A stretch of DNA of 19,912 nt, from assembly GCA_003024985.2 (NCBI GenBank), contig PXIH01S0008232.1; one strand, 5' to 3'. Below are positions 16,067-19,912 of this stretch, piece after piece (position 1 is the stretch's first letter; the number at the start of each line of letters is the position of its first letter). A program made the translations under genes and the position numbers. Source of the stretch: Euperipatoides rowelli (taxonomy: Eukaryota; Onychophora; Udeonychophora; Euonychophora; Peripatopsidae). The notes below the pieces were generated by a model. That model was given only the letters and a program-made list of their open reading frames with translations. It was not told the origin of the DNA and made no database searches.

Positions 16067-16116
16067 TAACAATCTGTGATAGCAGCAAGGGATTGCCATT
16101 TTATCACAAATTGTTA
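16067..16116. repeat. Stem-loop, 15-bp stem with one mismatch
   Basis: TAACAATCTGTGATA (16067-16081) pairs with TATCACAAATTGTTA (16102-16116), with 14 of 15 pairs matched and a 20-nt loop that has its own GCAA/TTGC pairing. The stem is short for a microRNA precursor and no other sign of one is visible. Confidence 0.45.
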
Positions 16117-17499
16117 TTAATTGTCTAGAAATCAATATGGGTTTTCCTATTTAGTTATTCATATATGCTAATTATTCTAGATATTGCTTTTAATTAATAT
16201 TTTTGGTATTTAGAATTTTTACTTCAATGAAAAAAAATGTATGCCTTTAAAGAATGACAATTTAATTTTTTTTAAATAAGTTAAAATTTGCTATTAAATT
16301 GCCACATAAAAAGTAATAATTGCTAATCCTTTTTTTTTTTTTAATTAATACTTAATCAAAATGTTTAGAAGGCTTTTTTTTCTCTTGTTGCCGATAAACA
16401 TTTGATAAAATAAAAATTGTAATTATCAAATTGCGCTTAGTGATTAAAAAAAATCTAAATTTACTTTTGTGTATAGACACCCCTCTTTTACTACAATGTA
16501 TCTAGGCCACATAAATATTTATTCTGAACCAGATGCCTTTGTTTTAGAGATGATAGGAAGGATACAGTATTTTCCATTGTCCTATTTTTTTCAACAAAAA
16601 AAAATATATAACATAATTATTTTAATGTCATGAGTTCAAAAATTATAAAGTAAATCTTATCACGGTTTTTGAAAACTGCATTATATTCTCTTACATGGAA
16701 ATCGGTTGACACTGTCACAGTTGCTGAAATGGATTTGTTGATTTGAAAAAAAAATGTTCCAGCTAAATGAAAAGGAACATCAAAATAGGAAAAATCCTAT
16801 ACCTATGAGAAAGTCATTCAGGTATAAGCTAAAAAAGTTTACTGTGATAGGGCAAAGTCAAAAGTTGGCGGGGTTTTTTTTTAAAAAAATGTAACATTCC
16901 AAATCAGCTACCATGTTTTTACATTATGGCAGATTTTGTGTAAAGTCAGTACATAAATGATGAGCTAGATGGTTTATAATTGAATAGAGTTTGAATTACT
17001 CGTGGAATTCAAATGATGAGTTCGCCAATGTTCTTAAGCCTAAAAATCATCATAAAACATAAATTTGAAGTCATAAACAAAACCAGTTCGCTTAATTTTC
17101 AATAGCTAGGCGTTTAGTAATGCTTTAAACTTTGAGAAATAAAAAAAAAATATTGTGACAAATTACGTTAACTGACATTTGTACAGTAAAGACAACAGCA
17201 TAGCATTTTGCTAAAGTGTCTGGATTTCGGACTCAACAGCCTAAAATCAGCCAATCACAGGTCAGCTTGCATTCTATCTGCAGTATAGTGTGTTATTTTA
17301 TTACTTATTTCTTAATATGCTTTAATATTTATGTTGTACTTAGAGTCAGTGTGTGATTAAGGCTAGATATCTTTTAAATTTGCTTTTATATTCATGTTGA
17401 TGCATTTTGCTGCTTATCTTACAATGGATGATATTTATATCTAGCAACAATATTTTGTTGTTATGCCAGTGACATCAGATAGGCCTGAAAACACTAGAA

Positions 17500-17788
17500 T
17501 CTGGGTATCAAACTTAATTTTGCCTTATCATCCAAAATGGCATATGGCATTACATGCCTTATTTTTTTATTCAGAGTCTTAACCTAACCCTTACCCTGAA
17601 CCCTAACTCCAACTACAGTACATTTGAAATTCACTATGCCCAAACCCTATAATAATAAAAAGGTGAAATATATTTTTTTTAATCAATTATGATATTTTGA
17701 TGCCACTTCTGTTGACCCAACCATTACCAATCACTGGCCATCAATGGCATATTTTGTGAGGAATGGTAATGGTATCTTGATACCCAGA
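17500..17788. mobile_element. Probable MITE, 289 bp, with TCTGGGTATCAA ends
   Basis: TCTGGGTATCAA (17500-17511) and TTGATACCCAGA (17777-17788) are a perfect 12-bp inverted pair bounding a non-coding interior. The interior includes a degenerate CCCTAA stretch and a second inverted pair ACCATTACC/GGTAATGGT (17720-17728, 17765-17773). The flanking 8-mers CACTAGAA and CGCTATAC agree at only 5 of 8, so target duplication is not shown. The superfamily is undetermined, and chance inverted repeats are a less likely alternative. Confidence 0.5.
17579..17608. repeat. Degenerate telomere-like (CCCTAA)n stretch
   Basis: Four to five hexamer-like units (CCTAAC, CCTTAC, CCTGAA, CCCTAA) in tandem. This resembles decayed TTAGGG-type telomere repeat on the opposite strand, lying inside the 289-bp inverted-repeat element. 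Confidence 0.5.
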
Positions 17789-18349
17789 CGCTATACATAA
17801 TGAAATACAGTGACATAGCGATATTGAAAATATTAAATGTTAATAGAGGGAAAGCTATAAAATGGATTTTGGTTACTATTCCAAATAACTTTTTTTTTAA
17901 TAATTATTTTTTTTAACAAGTAGAATTATTTTAGTCATTATATAAATTATAGAAAAATATTTAAATTCGTTGCGTCACCATTAATATTTTTTTTCACATT
18001 GTTTCGACGTTATAAATCAATATTTTTACAATTGATTCTTTTAACGCCGATATAGATTTTTCTCAAAATTTTGTGAATAAAAAGCTTAAGTTTATGGCCG
18101 GCGTTGATCATACGGGGGTAGAGTGAACTACGCATGTGTGGTAAATGATTATCGTATTTCCCAATGCTAAATAAATGTAAACTGAAATTATTGAATGAAT
18201 ATTTTTTTAAATTAAAAATATGTAAGCTATTACATAAAACGTGTTAGCTTCTACGTCACTTTCTAATTTTAAAACTCAAATTTGAATTTAAATACAATCT
18301 ATAATGTTTACGATTCTACGCATGAGCAAATGATCCGTTCGATTAAGCG

Positions 18350-18408
18350 CCCCCGTAGGAATAAAGACTACGGTTGGAAAGTATAATTTCAACCCCCCGT
18401 AGGAATAA
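18350..18408. repeat. Direct repeat CCCCCGTAGGAATAA with an inverted partner upstream
   Basis: The 15-mer occurs at 18350-18364 and 18394-18408. Its first eight bases recur inverted (TACGGGGG) at 18111-18118. Nearby, CTACGCATG occurs directly repeated at 18128-18136 and 18316-18324, each followed within seven bases by AAATGAT. Together they suggest a small structured repeat spanning about 18.1-18.41 kb. Confidence 0.5.
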
Positions 18409-18905
18409 TCACTTCCTAAACCAGCATTTTAACTTCATACAGTAGTTTTATTTTGTTAATTTTTTACCTTTTTTTATTTTTGTGTAGTTTATTGAAAGGG
18501 TAAATGACTAAAACATCCATTGTCAATTTTCAAGGGTTTTTGCAAGTTTTATAAATTTGAAATTTGCTATATGATAACACAAATATATGATGAATTTATT
18601 CCTGGATAAATCTATTCATGTACGCTAGTATTTAATTTGCATATTTATTTACACTAACTAGGTCATCCAGATGATAATTATAACAGTAATCGAAACAATT
18701 TTGACTTGTAAAAAATGATTTAACAGATAATACAATTTAAAAACAAAATGTGACCAGGCATTAAATTTAAAACAAAATCCCTTTGAGAAAACATAAATGT
18801 TTATAATTTTATAAAATTGAAATTAATTTCTTTTTTTTAACAGACTTGAATCATCCTTGTGATTAAATCAGAAGTATTGTCATGATGGACATTCATGAAT
18901 AGGTT

Positions 18906-18922
18906 AGTAGAGCTGCTCTACT
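18906..18922. repeat. Perfect odd palindrome AGTAGAGCTGCTCTACT
   Basis: Eight complementary base pairs around a single central T. It may be a dimeric binding site or chance; there is no gene context. Confidence 0.4.
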
Positions 18923-19065
18923 TTCAGTTTTTGTCATACACTTGTTCATTGTTTAGCAGGCTATGGGTGAAAGCCATAGTAAATGTTATTTTTTAACACA
19001 TGGTGGATATTTACGATGACCCAATCTTGCTTTCCATTGCTTGTGAACTTTAAGATTTGTGTTTT

Positions 19066-19084
19066 TATATATATATATATATAT
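19066..19084. repeat. (TA)n microsatellite
   Basis: A 19-nt uninterrupted TA/AT dinucleotide run, preceded by a T5 run. Likely polymorphic. Confidence 0.9.
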
Positions 19085-19776
19085 TCTCTAATATATAGAC
19101 TAAGGCCTATACTTTCAAAAATTATGCAATTTAGAAAATTGTGTAATTTTCTATTGATTTTCAAATTGGATTTAATAGATGGGCCTATTAAAGATTTAAA
19201 ATACAATAGACTCTGAAAAACATTGACTGCCTTCCTTTTTTAAATTATTGGAAACAACCAGTCTTCCGTCATGAAATTTAGTTGTTTCTTTACAAGCAAG
19301 TGACTGGATTTATGGAGACAATACCTAATTCATAGACTTAAGATGGATATAAAATTGACAAACTTATCTGAAATGTGCTATAGGCCTACCTATATATATA
19401 ATTGTGCTGATTTTTTTTTTAAAAAAATTGAAAAGCCTTGCAATCGAAAAATGGGAATTTTTGTTGCATTAATAATGGATAATTTTATAAGTATTTAGGT
19501 TTGATTCAATAGGCTAAATTTATCTTTATCCAGCTTTGAAATAATTATTGTATATTTGCTTAAATTGATATTTGTTATAAAAATGTCCTTTATAGCAAGG
19601 TTTTAATATGAAATTACTTTGTTCATGTTTTTTTCTTTCTTTAGAATTTACCAACACACAAAACGCCTGCGCCTTATAAACAAATTTTATTTTTTTGTAT
19701 TATTTCAAACTTAAATTTAAGAATTTAAACATATTTTATTTTTCCATATGATATGAAAATGTTTTTTAACCAGTTA

Positions 19777-19846
19777 TTTGCGGAAGACGTTTATTGCCGT
19801 TTTCACAGACAGTTCCTGTTTTGCGGAAGACGTTTAAAAACGTCTT
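19777..19846. repeat. 17-bp direct repeats plus hairpin at the right edge
   Basis: TTTGCGGAAGACGTTTA occurs at 19777-19793 and again at 19820-19836. The second copy runs into AAGACGTTT-AA-AAACGTCTT (19827-19846), a perfect 9-bp stem with a 2-nt loop. This may be the edge of a larger repeat continuing beyond the window. Confidence 0.6.
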
Positions 19847-19912
19847 AATGAGAAATATTAATATTTACTTTTTTTCTTCAGTTTAATAACTTTTAAATAC
19901 CTAATTAATATA

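Larger units (their letters stand above)
15186..17499. other. AT-rich non-coding region between the two transposons
   Basis: No supportable gene on either strand. The region has many T/A homopolymers, an E-box-centred palindrome and one hairpin (listed separately), and a short ATAGGA-AAAA-TCCTAT palindrome near 16785. An NF-Y-like AGCCAATCA sits at 17249-17257, but nothing around it resembles a promoter with a following gene. Confidence 0.6.
17789..19912. other. AT-rich non-coding region to the right edge
   Basis: No supportable gene on either strand. It holds clusters of short repeats near 18.1-18.4 kb and 19.8 kb, a TA microsatellite, and several AGGCCTA-type hexamers (for example near 19102 and 19383). 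Two acceptor-like pyrimidine tracts end at 18843 and 19644, but no coding frame follows either. Confidence 0.6.

Noticed and set aside
17249-17257. AGCCAATCA, an NF-Y/CCAAT-box match
   Set aside because: No core promoter, first exon or coding frame follows, and single short matches are expected by chance.
17579-17608. True chromosome-end telomere
   Set aside because: The units are few and degenerate and lie within an inverted-repeat element in the interior of the window.
18334-18346. GTTCGATTA-like tRNA B-box
   Set aside because: No matching A-box at the right distance and no cloverleaf could be drawn.
18820-18850. Pyrimidine tract plus CAG at 18841-18843 as a splice acceptor of a further exon
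   Set aside because: Poly-T tracts are frequent here and no coding frame follows. The similar tract ending at 19644 fails for the same reason.
18961-19216. Overlapping frames on both strands across the TA microsatellite
   Set aside because: Both contain a Tyr-Ile run caused by the TA repeat and no recognisable motif, and mutually antisense frames are unlikely to be genes.

Overview
The window looks like nuclear DNA from an animal, most likely an invertebrate. The reasons are a metazoan-style poly-C2H2 zinc-finger gene, strongly AT-rich non-coding DNA full of A/T homopolymers, splice-acceptor-like tracts, non-autonomous DNA transposons, and a degenerate CCCTAA (TTAGGG-type) stretch. I cannot name the phylum from the sequence.

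Layout: positions 1-147 hold an open frame running in from the left edge, possibly the end of an exon or a repeat fragment. Positions 148-1331 are AT-rich non-coding DNA, probably 5' flank and/or intron. A likely 3' splice site ends at 1355. One uninterrupted coding exon follows (ATG 1358 or 1364, TAA 12275-12277) and encodes a protein of about 3,640 residues. By hand count it has about 82 zinc fingers with complete ligands (80 C2H2, 2 C2HC) plus two degenerate ones, in about a dozen clusters. It also has a Ser/Thr/Asn/acidic N-terminal tail of about 400 residues without fingers, basic and acidic spacers, a threefold 15-residue Ser-Pro repeat, five SUMO-consensus lysines outside the fingers, and a Ser-rich C-terminal tail. 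This is almost certainly a nuclear nucleic-acid-binding protein, probably a transcriptional or chromatin regulator. I do not recognise an ortholog.

Downstream of the stop, 12278-14038 is a plausible long AU-rich 3' UTR. It is followed by a 1,131-bp element (14047-15177) with hAT-type ends, near-perfect 8-bp target duplications and paired subterminal 9-mers. The rest (15186-19912) has no supportable gene. It holds a second, shorter inverted-repeat element (17500-17788) with the telomere-like stretch inside, several hairpins and palindromes, a TA microsatellite, and repeat clusters near 18.1-18.4 kb and at the right edge.

The most notable content is the architecture of the giant protein. It appears to have grown by duplication of a 3-5-finger module with a distinctive HGEDKPF linker, and in one place the adjoining spacers seem to have been duplicated with the fingers.
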